Assembly: GCA_009830035.1 (NCBI GenBank)
Contig: SZZY01000009.1
Span: 149,344-213,343, forward strand
Direction: 5' to 3'
DNA length: 64,000 nt
From: Pantoea sp. Eser
GTDB taxonomy: Bacteria > Pseudomonadota > Gammaproteobacteria > Enterobacterales > Enterobacteriaceae
In this document: positions 22,707 through 32,271 of the stretch, piece after piece
How positions within the stretch are numbered: position 1 is the stretch's first letter
How the letters are laid out: each line of letters opens with the position of its first letter
Position numbers and translations under genes: made by a program
Notes under the pieces: model-generated
Told to the model about the DNA's origin: nothing
Databases searched by the model: none
Seen by the model: only the letters and a program-made list of their open reading frames with translations

Positions 22707-23208
22707 TCACGCCTGATGCAGTAATTTCGCCATCACCACCACATCATGCAGACTTACCGTCACGCAGCGCCGCCTGGCGAAGTACGCCTTCGCGCTCAAA
22801 TCCCAGACGATGATAGAGCCGGAGCGCCCGCTCATTGTCGTGGAACACCTCCAGCTGCATGCGGGTGATGCCGAGCCAGTTACGGCGATAGTCGAGCACG
22901 GTGCGGATCAGCCGTTCGCCCACGCCGCGGCCGCTGAACGCCGGATCCACGCCCAGCCCGAAACTGATGCTGTGGCGGGTGCGCGATTTATTGTCCGCAA
23001 ACAGCGTCAGTTCACCGGCCATCTCCCCGTCGATTTCCGCCACAAACGCGATATAACCTTCGGCATCCATTTTCAGGAACTTTTTCTCCCAGGTCGCGAC
23101 GCTGGGAAACGGCAGCTGTAGCGTCCAGGGGTAGACATCAGGATGACTGTAGAGCCGCTGATAGGCGGCGGCATCGTGAGGTTCTCGTCCCCGGATGGTA
23201 ATTTCCAT
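22707..23208 (-). pseudogene. GNAT acetyltransferase with a C-terminal frameshift
   Basis: Acetyltransferase resembling E. coli YhhY. The acetyl-CoA-binding segment SGRGVGERLIRTVLDY (Q/RxxGxG/A) and the C-terminal FHDNERALRLYHRLGF are clear. A frameshift near 22752 ends the frame after ALRDGKSA, whereas the ancestral tail DVVVMAKLLHQA is still present in another frame down to a TGA at 22707-22709. Only the last dozen residues are altered, so residual function is possible but the damage fits the local decay. Confidence 0.75.
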
Positions 23209-23280
23209 ATTTTCTCCTGTTAGCCGAACGGGTGTGACGCACCAAGCTGTACCTCTTCATCGGACGGAAAGAGTACTGCT

Positions 23281-24493
23281 ATGTTGTACCGCCGTTTTGA
23301 ACGTTTTATCAATATTTTTCATGACGCCCCCAGCGATTCGCCCCCTGCTACGGTCTGGTCCTTTTACGCTTACTACCTGCGCCAGGTCTGGCCGAGTTTT
23401 GCTGCCCTGCTGCTGGTCGGGCTGGCGTCAGCGCTGATCGAAGTGGCGCTGTTCAGCTACCTGAGCCGCATTATCGACCTGGTGAATCATTCGACGCCCG
23501 CCACCCTGTTCAGCGATAACTGGCCGCTGCTGTTGTGGATGGGCGCGATGGCGACCGGTCTGGTGATCCGTCTGGTGAACATGTCTGGCTGGATCATGTG
23601 GGTGGTGAACGACATTTCCGAAAACATCGGCATGGTACAGGATGGCCTGAACATCATTTCTCAGCCGCTCAGCGTGCAGGATGCACCGGGCTCGAAGCAG
23701 CTGAAGGTGACGCGCGGCCAGATTCGCTATCAGGATGTGCGCTTTGACTACGGCGGCGGACGTCAGGTGATTAACCAGCTCAACCTCGACATCAAACCCG
23801 GCGAGAAGATTGGTCTGATTGGCCCGTCCGGCGCCGGTAAATCGACGCTGGTTAATCTGCTGCTGCGGCTGTATGACCTGAACGGTGGCCGGATTGTGAT
23901 TGACGATCAGGATATCGCCACAGTGACCCAAGAGAGTCTGCGCAGCCAGATCGGCATGATCACTCAGGACACCTCGCTGCTGCACCGTTCGATACGCGAA
24001 AACCTGCTCTACGGGCGTCCCGATGCCAGTAAAGCGGAGTTGCAGATGGCGATTCGCCGCGCCCGCGCTGACGAGTTCATTCCGCTGCTCTCCGATCCGC
24101 AGGGCCGCACCGGCCTTGACGCGCACGTCGGGGAACGCGGCGTGAAGCTGTCGGGCGGTCAGCGTCAGCGGGTAGCGATTGCCCGCGTGCTGCTGAAGGA
24201 TGCGCCGATCCTGATCATGGATGAGGCGACGTCAGCGCTGGACTCGGAAGTAGAAGCGACGATTCAGGAGAGTCTGGAGTCGCTGATGCAGGGCAAAACC
24301 GTCATCGCTATCGCGCACCGTCTGTTGACCATCGCGAAAATGGACCGGCTGGTGGTGCTGGGTAAAGGCGGGATTGTCGAGACGGGCAGCCACGCTGAGC
24401 TGCTGGCGCGCAACGGTTTTTATGCGCGCCTGTGGCAAGCATCAGACCGGCGGTTTTGTCGAGCGTCGATTAATCGCAGCGTCGGTAAGGTAA
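23281..24493 (+). pseudogene. ABC exporter with most of its membrane domain deleted
   Basis: Remnant of a fused permease-ATPase ABC exporter (normally about 600 residues). The N-terminus MLYRRFERFINIFHDAP and first helix remain, then the chain jumps in frame from LLLWMGAMA to TGLVIRLVNMSGWIMWVV, losing an estimated 200-plus residues of the transmembrane domain. The ATPase domain is complete: Walker A GPSGAGKST, signature LSGGQRQR, Walker B ILIMDEATSALDS and the H-loop AIAHRLLT. A frameshift near 24436 then changes the tail (ancestral HQTGGFVERR is in the next frame). The substrate is unknown. Confidence 0.85.
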
Positions 24494-24667
24494 GGCGTCG
24501 CGCCACAGCAGATGATCCGGCTGCCAGCCCGATTCGGGCCGCACGCTGCCGCTCTGTTCCAAGGTAAGCAAAAAAGCGTGGCGCAAAAAAGGCTGATCGT
24601 CAGGCAACAGCGCATCCCACTCGGCGGCGGCGATCTCCGCCAGCGAAGTCAGGTAAAACAGCGACAT
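24490..24667 (-). pseudogene. N-terminal scrap of a DUF482 (acyltransferase-fold) gene
   Basis: The first 54 or so codons (MSLFYLTSLAEIAAAEWD, LLPDDQPFLRHAFLLTLEQS) resemble the start of COG3146/DUF482 proteins, putative GNAT-fold peptidoglycan-type acyltransferases of about 380 residues. The rest is missing; the frame ends where the tail of the convergent ABC exporter begins, so a deletion joined the two genes. Confidence 0.65.
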
Positions 24668-24809
24668 GAAAAACTCCAGACAGCAACGGGCGAACGACCA
24701 GTCAAGCAGGTTTTCTGCGCCAGGGAAAGGGTGAAGGCACGCAATGTGAAGGCTGCACAGCCTGTCCGCACGCCCTATACTGCGATTTTAACTCTGGACT
24801 GGAATCGCC

Positions 24810-25128
24810 ATGGATCGACTCGAGTGTGACCGGATGTTTGTCACAGTGCTGGAAACCGGCAGTTTTTCGGCGGCGGCGTTACGGCTGGGGGCTAGCAGCA
24901 GCCAGGCCTCCAAGCGGGTATCGAAGCTGGAACAGCAGCTTGGGGTACAGCTGTTCAAACGCAGCACCCGCGCTGCGGCGCGGTGAAATCGTCCGGTTGC
25001 TGGAGAACTTTGATATTCCGCCGCTCGGCCTGTTTGCTGTCTATCCGCCTGCCCGCCATCTGGCGCACCGGGCGCGCCTGCTGATCGACTTTTTCGCCAC
25101 CCATTTAAGCGAGGTGCCACCGGATTGA
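24810..25128 (+). pseudogene. LysR regulator reduced to its two ends
   Basis: The N-terminal helix-turn-helix (MDRLECDRMFVTVLETG, SFSAAALRLGASSSQASK) is followed after RSTRA directly by the C-terminal end LRRGEIVRLLENFDIPPLG in another frame. About 200 residues of effector domain are deleted and the join is out of frame, giving a TGA at once. It stands next to the glutathionyl-hydroquinone reductase remnant. Confidence 0.85.
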
Positions 25129-25227
25129 TTCCGTCCATAATGGAATAAATGGTTGTCTTTTAGGCTGGATTATCACGTATTCCGTCATCAGTTAAGCTAC
25201 TGCTCAGATCAACAGAGGAGTGGCGTC

Positions 25228-26167
25228 ATGTTAGTAGCGGGGAAATGGAGTGGTGACTGGCATCCGGTGCAGGCTACAGATAAACAAGGCGGTTTTGTCC
25301 GTCGGGATGCCGGTTTCCGGCACTGGATCAGCCACGATGGTTCAACTGACTTTGCTGCCGAACCGGACCGCTATCATCTCTATGTGGCGCTGATTTGTCC
25401 GTGGGCCTCGGCGGGCGCTGATCGCCCGTAAACTCAAGGGACTGGAATCGCTGCTTAGCGTGACGGTGGTCGAGCCGCAGCTCGGCGCGCAGGGCTGGCG
25501 TTTCGGTGAAGCGACCGCTGCCGACCGCGATCTACTGGACGGCGCACACTATCTGCATCAGATTTACACCCGCGCCGCGCCCGACTTTACCGGCCGGGCC
25601 ACCGTTCCGGTGCTGTGGAACAAGAAAACCGCCACCATTGTTAATAACGAGTCGGCTGACATCGTGCGGATGTTTAACAGCGGCTTCGGCGATCTGGCGG
25701 ACAACCGCATCGATCTCTATCCCGCCGCGCTGCGTGAACGAATCGATGCCCTCAATGCAAGCCTCTATCCCCGGCTCAACAATGGCGTCTACCGCGCCGG
25801 CTTCGCCACCACCTCGATCAGCTACCAGCAGGCATTCAGTGAGGTGTTCAGCCAGCTCGACGAACTGGAGTTGATGCTCAGCGATGGCCGCACCTTTCTC
25901 CTCGGTGAACGACTGACCGAAAGCGATATCCAGCTGTTCGTCACCCTGATTCGCTTTGACGTGGCCTACCATGGCCTGTTCAAATGCAACCTGCGCCGGG
26001 TGCGCGATTACCCGTTGCTCAATCGCTATCTGAAAAGCATGCTGTCGGTCTCCGGCATCCGTGAGACAGTCAACATTGAACACATCAAACAGGGTTATTA
26101 CTCGATTACGGCGCTGAACCCGAACGGAATTGTTCCGGCTGGCCCGGATCTGAGTGAGTACGGTTAA
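25228..26167 (+). pseudogene. Broken glutathionyl-hydroquinone reductase
   Basis: Remnant of a YqjG/Xi-class glutathione transferase that reduces glutathionyl-hydroquinones. The catalytic cysteine motif CPWA is at about residue 60, followed by RKLKGLESLLSVTVV, ATVPVLWNKKTATIVNNESA and a C-terminal helical domain. An extra G near 25412, right after CPWAS, shifts the frame. The remainder to 26167 is open and well conserved, so this is a single young lesion. The ribosome-binding site AGAGGAG precedes the ATG at 25228. Confidence 0.88.
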
Positions 26168-26194
26168 TAAGCCCCCCCCTTTAAAGGAACAGCA

Positions 26195-26763
26195 ATGGCA
26201 AAAGCACTGGTGATATTTCTGCATGGCGTCGGCAGTAACGGCGACGATCTGGCACCGATTGGGCGTCGCTGGGCGGCCTTATTACCGGATGTGGTGTTTG
26301 CGTCACCGGATGCGCCGGCACCGTTTGATGGCGGTTTTGGCTATCAGTGGTTCAGCCTCGCCGGCGTTACGCTAGAGAACCGCCCGGCACGGGTACGGGC
26401 GGCTCGGGCAGCGTTTGACGCCACCCTCAGTAACATTATCAGTCAGCACGGCTTCGCTGAACGCCGGCAGGATGTAGTGCTGGTGGGCTTTTCGCAGGGA
26501 TCGATTATGGCGCTGGATGCGCTGGCATCGGGCCGTTATCCGCTGGCGGGCGTGGTGGCATTTTCAGGGCGTCTGGCGTTTGACGGCGAGCTAACGCCGC
26601 AGCCTCATTTGCCGGCCATGCCGATGAGGTGATCCCGTGGCAGGAGAGCGAATCCGCGGCTGCGCCGGTTGAAACCCTGTTTGAGCCGGCTACCGGCCAC
26701 ACCATTTCAGCGCAGGGCGCGCTACATGCCGCCGCGTTTATCGGGCAATGCACGCAGGATTAA
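26195..26763 (+). pseudogene. Broken YpfH-like serine esterase
   Basis: Remnant of a small phospholipase/carboxylesterase-family alpha/beta-hydrolase (E. coli YpfH type, about 220 residues). The start MAKALVIFLHGVGSNGDD and the nucleophile elbow VGFSQGS with catalytic Ser are intact. A frameshift near 26610 separates it from GHADEVIPWQES (catalytic Asp region) and ATGHTISAQGA (catalytic His region), which end at 26763. A short in-frame gap is also likely before APVETLFEP. Confidence 0.82.
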
Positions 26764-26782
26764 GTCTTTGCAGGATTAATCA

Positions 26783-27598
26783 CTACGACCAGTAGCGGGT
26801 TAATGTCTGCCACGCCTGCCGGGCAGCCACCTCAGGCGGCAGGCGTTTCAGCGTATCATTAAACACCTCAATGCCAACCGGGCCCTGATAACCGGCGCTT
26901 TTCAGCTTATCCACAAAGCGTCCGATGTCGATAATGCCGTCGCCGGGCAGCAGGCGTTGATGACGCGCGATGTCGATCAGACTCTGCTTATCCTGCGGCG
27001 GAACGGCAGCCATATCACACAGTTGCACCTCGTAAATCCGCTCGGCAGGAATGCCATCCAGCTGTGAAGCGTCACCGCCCAGCGCACAGATATGGAACAG
27101 ATCGACCACCAGCCCGATGTTGGGCTGATCGAGACGCTGCAATCGCTGCCACGCCAGCGGCAGGGTGTTATCCACGCTGCACCACGCCATCGGCTCATAC
27201 ATGATGCGCATGTTGTAGGACGCCGCTTCCGACGCCATCCAGCGCAGGTCATCATCAATCTGATCGGCGCAGCAATCCTCACGGGTGCTGGCCGGTGCCT
27301 GAATAGTGTCACACCCCAGCGCCTGGGCAATGTGAATAAACTGACGCAGCTCTTCGCGCTTCTGCCCGCGCAGCGCGCTGGGCGCGCCGGTAAAATCACG
27401 CAGTACCTGCAGATTGGTAAAGCCGGGTCCCTGCTGAGCGGCAATCCGGGCCAGCGCCGTGGCACCGCCGTCACAGGCTTCCACGTCCTCACGCCAGATT
27501 TCGACCTGATCGAAACCGGCATCACGCGCCGCCTGAAGCTTCTCCTCGGGCTCACCGTTTAACAACACCAGGTTAAGGAATGTTGGATTACGACTCAT
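26783..27598 (-). CDS. Sugar phosphate isomerase/epimerase family protein
   Basis: Intact 271-residue TIM-barrel protein of the xylose-isomerase-like family (AP_endonuc_2), starting MSRNPTFLNLVLLNGEPEEKL. Metal-site features include the Glu in IMYEPMAW, the Asp-His in LVVDLFHICALGG, VQLCDM and the C-terminal GIEVFNDTLK. Relatives isomerise keto sugars or act in inositol breakdown; the substrate cannot be decided here. A sugar-binding-protein remnant and a nucleoside-hydrolase remnant lie nearby, which hints at a former sugar-use region. It survives intact in a heavily decayed stretch. Confidence 0.85.
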   Translation of the reverse strand: MSRNPTFLNLVLLNGEPEEKLQAARDAGFDQVEIWREDVEACDGGATALARIAAQQGPGFTNLQVLRDFTGAPSALRGQKREELRQFIHIAQALGCDTIQAPASTREDCCADQIDDDLRWMASEAASYNMRIMYEPMAWCSVDNTLPLAWQRLQRLDQPNIGLVVDLFHICALGGDASQLDGIPAERIYEVQLCDMAAVPPQDKQSLIDIARHQRLLPGDGIIDIGRFVDKLKSAGYQGPVGIEVFNDTLKRLPPEVAARQAWQTLTRYWS

Positions 27599-27736
27599 CT
27601 CTCTGCTCCTTAATCGTCCGGAATAATCGGTGAAGAATAGTCAGCTGCAACGCCGCACACCTTGCGGCCTGGGGGCATCGCAGCTAAAACAGTATCTACC
27701 TCTTAAGCGGTATGGCAAGCCGCGATTCACGGTCGA

Positions 27737-28114
27737 TCAGGCCAGCAGCGTCATCAGTGCGAAACCGGCAAACGCCATCAGCAGCGAGCCGATGACATGT
27801 ACCAGCGCACTGGCCATCGCCCAGAGGTACTTACCTGATTGTAGCAATACCATTAATTCTGCCGTAAACGAGGAGAAGGTGGTCAGCCCGCCGCACAGTC
27901 CGGTGATGATCAGCAGCTTCCACGCCGGGTCAATTTCCGGATGGCGGACAAACCAGGCCATCGCCGCGCCAATAATCAACCCACCGATCAGATTGACCAG
28001 CAGCGTGCCGGGCGGCAGATTGGGAAATAAAGCATTGAAACGTACCGCGAACAGCCACCGCAGCACACAGCCAGCAGAGCCGCCAATCATGACGGCGAAC
28101 AACGGTTTCAACAT
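27737..28114 (-). CDS. crcB: Fluoride channel CrcB/Fluc
   Basis: Intact 125-residue, four-helix membrane protein that exports fluoride as a dual-topology dimer. Conserved features are GGSAGCVLRWL, the pore-lining NLIGGLIIG (Asn) and GLCGGLTTFSSFTAE with the phenylalanine pair and the central sodium-site turn. The upstream region was searched for a fluoride (crcB-motif) riboswitch and none was seen; it instead holds a repeat structure at 28164-28219. Confidence 0.95.
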   Translation of the reverse strand: MLKPLFAVMIGGSAGCVLRWLFAVRFNALFPNLPPGTLLVNLIGGLIIGAAMAWFVRHPEIDPAWKLLIITGLCGGLTTFSSFTAELMVLLQSGKYLWAMASALVHVIGSLLMAFAGFALMTLLA

Positions 28115-28163
28115 GTCTTGCTCCTGATTGCAGATTTCACGCCGGGCTGAGGAGAGAGGCAGA

Positions 28164-28219
28164 GATAAACCGCGCCTGACACCTCAGCTCCCGCGAAAGG
28201 ATAAACCGAGTGTCAGGCG
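28164..28219. repeat. Direct plus inverted repeat cluster upstream of crcB
   Basis: The 9-base sequence GATAAACCG occurs at 28164-28172 and again at 28200-28208. Overlapping it, CGCCTGACAC (28173-28182) and GTGTCAGGCG (28210-28219) form a perfect 10-base inverted repeat with a 27-base spacer. It could be an operator, an RNA hairpin, or a small repeat remnant. No function is known. Confidence 0.6.
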
Positions 28220-28410
28220 TCATCAGCCGGGGTAAAGTCCGCCGGCGGTTGGGAAAGGTGGCACGCCATCACCTTAAGCGAAGGATAATACGATGCGACT
28301 CTCCGGCTGGCAACTGTAGTGGCTACCTCAGCTGTTGCCGCTGAAAACCCTGACGACGGCGCGGCGGTCAGGGTAATGCTGGGGGTTGAAGGCAGCGACC
28401 CGGAGAGGCC

Positions 28411-28959
28411 ATGCGTACCCTGATTATTGATACTGACATTGGCGTCGACGATGCGTTTGCGCTGGCCTATGCGGCACGCACCCAGCGGCGGCTGGGCATC
28501 ACCACCGTTTTTGGCAACGTGGCCGTGGGCCAGGCGGTAAAAAACGCCCGGCTGTTCTGCCAGAAAATGGCGATTGAGACAGAGGCTTATCGCGGCTGTT
28601 CCCGGCCGCTGACCCAGCGCCCGAGTACGCCCGCCACGCTGCACGGCGAAGATGGGCTGGGCGATGCGTTTGATAACAAGTTCAGTGAATTCAACATCTG
28701 GAAAGATCCGCACGCCGCCGATCAGGTGCTGAAGTCGGCGCTGAAGGTGGTGGTGATACCGCTGGATGTCACCCACCAGGTGCTGGTCACCGGCGATGAG
28801 GTTCAGCGGCTCAATCAGCCGGTTCTGAGCGCCATCTGCCGGCCCTATCTCGCGTATAGCCTGGCGAAAGAGGGCTTTGTCGGCATGGCGGTGGACGCCG
28901 ATGCGGTACGGTCACACTTCTTTCAGACCCTGACGCTGCCGGCGCATAGCAATCAGTGA
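28411..28959 (+). pseudogene. Internally deleted nucleoside hydrolase
   Basis: Remnant of an inosine/uridine-type nucleoside hydrolase (normally about 310 residues, here 182). The calcium-binding N-terminal motif DTDIGVDDA is intact behind a good ribosome-binding site (GGAGAGG). HGEDGLGDAFDNKF is joined to SEFNIWKDPHAADQVL with the central part missing, and the C-terminus after PYLAYSLAKEGFVGMAV lacks the HDP active-site motif. The losses keep the frame. The 190 bases upstream hold a minus-strand open stretch ending at 28213 that may be a remnant of another gene. Confidence 0.8.
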
Positions 28960-29061
28960 TCGAAATGAATCACGCCTTTGATCAGTTCGCGGTTGTTGAT
29001 CACCTGCGGCTCAAAGGTCTCCGCCAGCGTTGAAAAGTCGAGATGGTGATTAAGCATCATT
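28953..29061 (-). pseudogene. Unidentified C-terminal gene scrap
   Basis: An open stretch of about 35 codons (from NHHLDFSTLAETFEPQ to IKGVIHFDH, stop at 28953-28955) follows directly, in a different frame, on the truncated ABC permease end. It looks like the C-terminus of a lost enzyme left by a deletion. The family was not recognised. Confidence 0.35.
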
Positions 29062-29693
29062 TCAGCATGCTGCGGCTCATGGCAAGAATATTGCCCCACT
29101 CCGGCACATCCGGCTCCGGTCCGAGGCCGATAGAACTTAACCCGGCGGCGGTGAGAATGCTGGTGCCGATACGCAGGGTGAAATAGACAATAACGTTGGG
29201 CAGCGTACCCGGCAAAATATGGCGCAGCAGGATCACCCGATCCAGCGCACCGGCGCAGTGCACCGCTTCAACGTAGGCCGCCTGCTTCAGCGACAGGGTG
29301 GAGGCACATACGATGCGCGCAAACACCGGCACGCTGAATACCGCGACGGCAATGATCACATTGTTCAGACCAGGCCCAAGAATCGCCACCACCGCAATCG
29401 CCAGCAGCATGCCCGGAAACGCGAACAGCACATCCGAGCCGCGCATGATCAGCATATCCACCCAGCGGCCGTAGTAGCCAGCCAGCAGGCCCAGTACGAT
29501 TCCCACCAACATGCCGAGCATGACGGAGACCACGCCAACGTAGAGCGAGATGCGCGCGCCATAGATAATCCGGCTCATCACGTCGCGCCCCAGATCGTCG
29601 GTGCCCATCCAGTGCGCGGCGGAAGGCGGCGCCGACAGTGCAATCCAGTCCGGTGCCATCTTTCGGCACCGCAACAGAGAGGGTTTCGCTCAT
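29057..29693 (-). pseudogene. Broken peptide ABC permease (GsiD/DppC type)
   Basis: Second permease of a GsiABCD-like peptide importer. The start MSETLSVAVPK at 29693 is followed by a gap that removes the first helix, then HWMGTDDLGRDVMSRIIYGARISLYVG, AYVEAVHCAGALDRVILLRHILPG (the EAA loop that docks the ATPase) and SSIGLGPEPDVPEWGNILA. The chain stops at MSRSMLK, where the last helix should begin, and a foreign scrap follows. A frame change lies near 29670. It cannot form a channel. Confidence 0.87.
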
Positions 29694-29702
29694 CAGCGTC
29701 TC

Positions 29703-30611
29703 CTATTTCAGACGAATCGCGGGATTGACCACCGCGTAAAGCAGATCAACCAGCAGATTGATGGCGATAAATTCAAACACGAACAGCATCGCCAGCGCCT
29801 GGATCACTGGCTGATCCTGCGACTTGATCGACTCGATCAACAACCAGCCCAGACCGGGCCAGTTGAAGACGCTTTCGACCACGATCGATCCCCCAGCAGA
29901 AAACCAAACTGCAGGCCAAGCATGGTGATCACCGGGATCAACGCATTACGCATCACGTGTTTCCAGGTGACCAGCAGCTGACGTAAACCTTTCGCCCGGG
30001 CGGTGCGTACTTAGTCCTCCTGCGCGACTTCAAGAAACGCCGAGCGGGTGAAACGCGCCATCACTGCGGCGACCGACGAGCCGAGCGTAATCGCAGGCAG
30101 GATCAAATCGGATGGCTGACTGAAGCCACTAACTGAGAACAGGCCAAACGGCATGGCGACGAACTGAATCAGCAGCAGTCCGAGCCAGAATGCGGGCATC
30201 GAGATCCCGCCGACCGCCAGACTCATCAGCGTCCAGTCGAGCCACTTTCCACGCCGCAACGCCGCGATAACGCCGAGCATCAGGCCCAGCAGAACCGACC
30301 AGCTGAAGCCAGCCACAGCGTGGGCATAAAGCCCTGCCGGATCACCTCTGTTACCGGCTGTTGAGTGCGATAGGTGACGCCAAGGTCGCCGCGCAGCAGG
30401 CCCGCAATCCAGTGAAGATATTGCTGCGGCAGCGGGTCGTTAAGGCCGAGATGCTGACGGGCGGCTCACCGCCTCGATTGGCGCATCCGGCCCAGCATAG
30501 ATGCGCGCCGGATCGCCTAGCAGCAGTTTAATAAAGCCAAAACCAGTGTAATGAGACAACCAGCAGAACCGGGATCATTTCCAGCAGTCGTCGGAGGATA
30601 TAGGCGAACAT
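29703..30611 (-). pseudogene. Broken peptide ABC permease (GsiC/DppB type)
   Basis: First permease of the same importer. It starts at 30611 (MFAYILRRLLEMIPVLLVV). Lesions include frameshifts near 30545, 30470 and 30310, TAA at 30011-30013 in the EAA loop ([18 protein letters not shown], where Tyr is expected), and another frameshift in a C run near 29890. The end [13 protein letters not shown] is conserved. Gene order behind the binding protein and ahead of the second permease matches the gsi operon. Confidence 0.87.
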
Positions 30612-30701
30612 GGCGATCCTTTCGGTTGACTCAGTGAAAGCAGCTATGCACGGTTGCCCGCCGCCGCTGACGCTATCAGCGGCGGGCGGCCGCACACTCA
30701 C

Positions 30702-32249
30702 TTATTCAAACGCGGCCTGGTTAAACAGCAGGTTACCGTCCGGCAGCATCGAAACGCCGTTCAGCCCTTTGCGCTTGCCGACTAAGTTATCGGGCGTGCC
30801 GAGGAAGGAGGTGGGTGCCGCTTTCCACAGCAGGATCTGCGCCTCAGCGTAAGCAGCGGCGCGTTTTGCCGGATCGGCGGTGGCCAGTCCGCCGGCGATC
30901 GCTTTATCCACCGCCGGGTTGCGCTGTAATAGGAGACGTTATAGGAGGTCGGCACCCAGGATTCGGTGGCGAACAGCGGACGCAACGCCCAGTCGGCATC
31001 GCCGGTTGAGGTCGACCAGCCGCCATAATAGAGGTCAAACTCCGCCTGTTTGGGGTCTTTCACGCCCCACAGTTTCGCGTTGCGGCTACCGGAATCCATC
31101 GGGGTGACCGTGACGCGGATACCGACCGTCGCCAGTTGCGCCTTCAGGAACTGCGCAGCCCGGACGCTGGCCGTGGCATTGGTACACCACAGTTTAAGGT
31201 CCAGTCCCTGACCGTAGCCCGCCGCCTGCAGCAATTTTTTGGCTTCATCCGGCGCGTAGCGATAATTGGGCTCGCTCTGCGGCTGATAGAACTGCACACC
31301 CTCGGGCATGGCTAAACGGGTGGGCGTGCCCATCCCGGCGAAACCGACTTTCAGCCACAGCGAGCGGTCGATGGCGTAGTTAATCGCCTGGCGGACCCGC
31401 ACGTCAGCCAGCGCTTTGTGTTGGGTATTGATCGCCATGTAGTAGAGGTAAATGCTGGGATCGCGCTGAATAGCCAGCTTAGTGTCGCTCTGCACCGTGC
31501 CGATCAGGTCTGACGGCAGCGGATAGATCGCATCAACCTAGCCGAACTTCAGTGCCGCCACCCGGGTCGCATCTTCCGGACTCGGCGAGAAAATCACCTT
31601 GTCGACTTTCGGCCAGCCGGTTTTCCAGTAGCCGTCATATTTCACCATGCTGACGGTTTTGCCCGGCTGCCACGCCACAAACCGGAACGGCCCGGTGCCG
31701 ACCGGATGCAGCCGCAACTGCGCCTCCTGCGGATACTGGCTGAGGATCGCCGGGCTCCACATCACCGCCAACGGATGCGCCAGCGTATTGATAAACGCGC
31801 CAAATGACTGGTTAAGATCGATCTGCACTTTATCTGGTGCCAGTACGGTAACGGTTTTAATCATGCGATACAGGCTATTACGATTCAGCCCTTTGCTCTG
31901 GTCGGCCAGGCGATCCAGGTTGGCTTTCACCACATCCGCATTAAAAGGGTGTGCCATCCCGAAACGTCACGCCCTGGCGCAGCGTGAGGGTGAACTGGGT
32001 GGCATCCTCGTTGCTGGTGTAGCCGGTCGCCAGCTAGGGCGTTAGCGTCATTCGGGCATCGAACTGGAACAGACGTTCGAAAATACCGCTCTGCACCGAG
32101 TAGCTGATGTTGTCGGAGGTATCGTGCGGATCCAGACCGGTAATATCGGCATACATCGAAATGCGCAAATCCTGTGCCTGCGCGGCGACAGTGGCCAGAG
32201 ACAATAGCAATCCCGTGGCGAGAGCAGTGCGACGTAATAATGGCTTCAT
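30702..32249 (-). pseudogene. Broken peptide-binding protein (GsiB type)
   Basis: Periplasmic binding protein of family 5. It starts at 32249 with a signal peptide ([19 protein letters not shown], cleavage after AQA). Conserved parts include [36 protein letters not shown] and YYGGWSTSTGDADWALRPL, closest to GsiB. TAG codons lie at 32034-32036 and 31538-31540, with frameshifts near 31962 (T run) and 30937. All four are scattered, so the gene has been inactive for some time. Confidence 0.9.
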
Positions 32250-32271
32250 GGTGTCTCCTGGTATTGATGAA

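Noticed and set aside
28115..28163. A fluoride riboswitch before crcB
   Set aside because: The conserved GGxGAUGG pseudoknot elements are not present.
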